From assembly GCA_029880025.1 (NCBI GenBank), contig JAOUPE010000133.1:1-5049 (forward strand): a stretch of 5,049 bases of DNA. Direction: 5' to 3'. The first letter of the stretch is position 1, and the number at the start of each line of letters is the position of its first letter. Source of the stretch: Caldifarciminota bacterium. Lineage in GTDB: Bacteria; Hydrothermota; Tepidihabitantia; Tepidihabitantales; JAOUPE01. Shown piece by piece: positions 4,644 through 5,049 of this stretch. The notes under the pieces were generated by a model. The model made no database searches and was not told the DNA's origin. It saw only the letters and a program-made list of their open reading frames with translations. Position numbers and translations under genes: made by a program.

Positions 4644-4672
4644 ATCATAAACAACTTCAAACCTGGCGTCAA
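4644..4672 (-). promoter_or_regulatory. Near-consensus sigma70 promoter for the gene at 3915-4601
   Basis: On the minus strand TTGACG (4672-4667), a 17-base spacer and TATGAT (4649-4644) each match consensus at five of six positions. Transcription would start near 4637, leaving a leader of about 36 bases that contains the Shine-Dalgarno site. Confidence 0.6.
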
Positions 4673-4704
4673 CGAGAACTTTTCTTATTAAGATTAATTA
4701 GTGC

Positions 4705-4731
4705 TATTGTAACTTTATCTTATTTACAATA
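4705..4731. promoter_or_regulatory. Operator-like inverted repeat over the methyltransferase promoter
   Basis: TATTGTAA (4705-4712) and TTACAATA (4724-4731) are perfect 8-bp inverted arms separated by 11 bases. The left arm contains the -35 candidate and the right arm reaches the first bases of the -10. A dimeric repressor binding here would occlude polymerase. The arms are AT-rich, so a chance origin is not excluded. Confidence 0.45.
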
Positions 4732-4735
4732 AAAT
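4707..4735 (+). promoter_or_regulatory. Promoter for the methyltransferase gene, leaderless arrangement
   Basis: TTGTAA (4707-4712), a 17-base spacer and TAAAAT (4730-4735) lie six bases before ATG 4742. The -35 matches consensus at four of six positions. The -10 hexamer and its distance to ATG are nearly the same as for the gene at 970, and there is no Shine-Dalgarno sequence. Confidence 0.45.
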
Positions 4736-4741
4736 CATTAT

Positions 4742-5049
4742 ATGATTAGGACAAATATAAAGGGAGTAGATTTAGTTTTCAAAACCACCCAAACCTTATT
4801 TTCTCCAGACAAGATTGATAAAGGAACTTTAGCCATGTTATCGAAAATCGATTTTAAAAATGAAGATAAGGTTTTGGATTTGGGTTGCGGTTATGGTGTG
4901 GCTGGTATATTAGCCGCCAAATTAATCGGATCCGAGAATGTATTTATGATCGATAATGATATTACTGCGGTAAACCTGGCTAAAGAGAATGCCTTACTTA
5001 ATGGGGTAGGGGCTGTAACGATTATTCAGAGCGATGGTTTTAAGAACAT
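4742..5049 (+). CDS. RsmC/YbxB-like class I SAM methyltransferase, N-terminal part (cut by right window edge)
   Basis: The frame is open from ATG 4742 to the window end (102 full codons). Residues 20-29 (FSPDKIDKGT) match the leader motif typical of MTS-domain methyltransferases such as RsmC, RlmG and the short YbxB type, which precedes the Rossmann fold. Motif I, the S-adenosylmethionine-binding glycine loop, is VLDLGCGYG at 44-52. The acidic residue that binds the ribose is D71 in VFMIDND, and the next strand ends in QSDGF (96-100). The N-P-P-[FYW] catalytic motif expected for a guanine N2 methyltransferase would lie further downstream, outside the window, so an rRNA substrate is inferred from family only. 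Because there is almost no extra N-terminal domain, a short YbxB-like protein is more likely than a two-domain RsmC. It is divergent from the gene at 4601, with 140 bp between the two starts. Confidence 0.82.
   Translation, partial: MIRTNIKGVDLVFKTTQTLFSPDKIDKGTLAMLSKIDFKNEDKVLDLGCGYGVAGILAAKLIGSENVFMIDNDITAVNLAKENALLNGVGAVTIIQSDGFKN

Overview
This is a 5 kb bacterial window, probably from an uncultivated Gram-negative lineage. The main clue is a secreted repeat protein that ends in a FlgD-Ig/type IX-secretion-like C-terminal domain. That pattern is frequent in candidate division WOR-3 (Stahlbacteria), Fibrobacteres-Chlorobi-Bacteroidetes relatives and similar groups. AT-rich spacers, sigma70-like promoters and a mixture of leaderless and Shine-Dalgarno-led genes fit this but do not prove it. 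The genus is not identifiable from the window, and the phylum guess is inference.

Layout from left to right. (1) Positions 1-84, minus strand: the N-terminal end of a radical SAM protein, cut by the window edge exactly at the third cysteine of its CX3CX2C cluster motif. (2) 85-254: a spacer with short repeats and two small hairpins. (3) 255-836, minus: a GNAT acetyltransferase. (4) 837-969: a divergent promoter region whose two TTGACA -35 boxes form the outer arms of an inverted repeat. (5) 970-1623, plus: an exported protein with one C-terminal membrane anchor, of unknown function. (6) 1667-3166, minus and convergent with the previous gene (43 bp between stops, no clear terminator): a secreted protein of about seven 50-residue repeats plus a sorting domain, interrupted by one in-frame TGA at 2819-2821. 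(7) 3294-3677, minus: a cysteine-rich DUF3795-like protein. (8) 3915-4601, minus: an unrecognised conserved-looking helical protein. (9) 4742-5049, plus: the start of an RsmC/YbxB-type methyltransferase, cut by the right edge.

The genes do not form an obvious pathway. Most sit behind their own promoter, and the minus-strand neighbours are separated by more than 120 bp. No mobile element, CRISPR array, tRNA or rRNA was seen, and no gene-free stretch exceeds 300 bp. The most informative signals are regulatory. Two promoters (for the GNAT and DUF3795 genes) share 14 of their last 16 bases. At least three genes have a -10 box ending 4-7 bases before the ATG and no ribosome binding site, which suggests leaderless mRNAs. 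The in-frame TGA in the repeat protein is most simply a nonsense mutation or sequence error, but a strong hairpin begins three bases after it.
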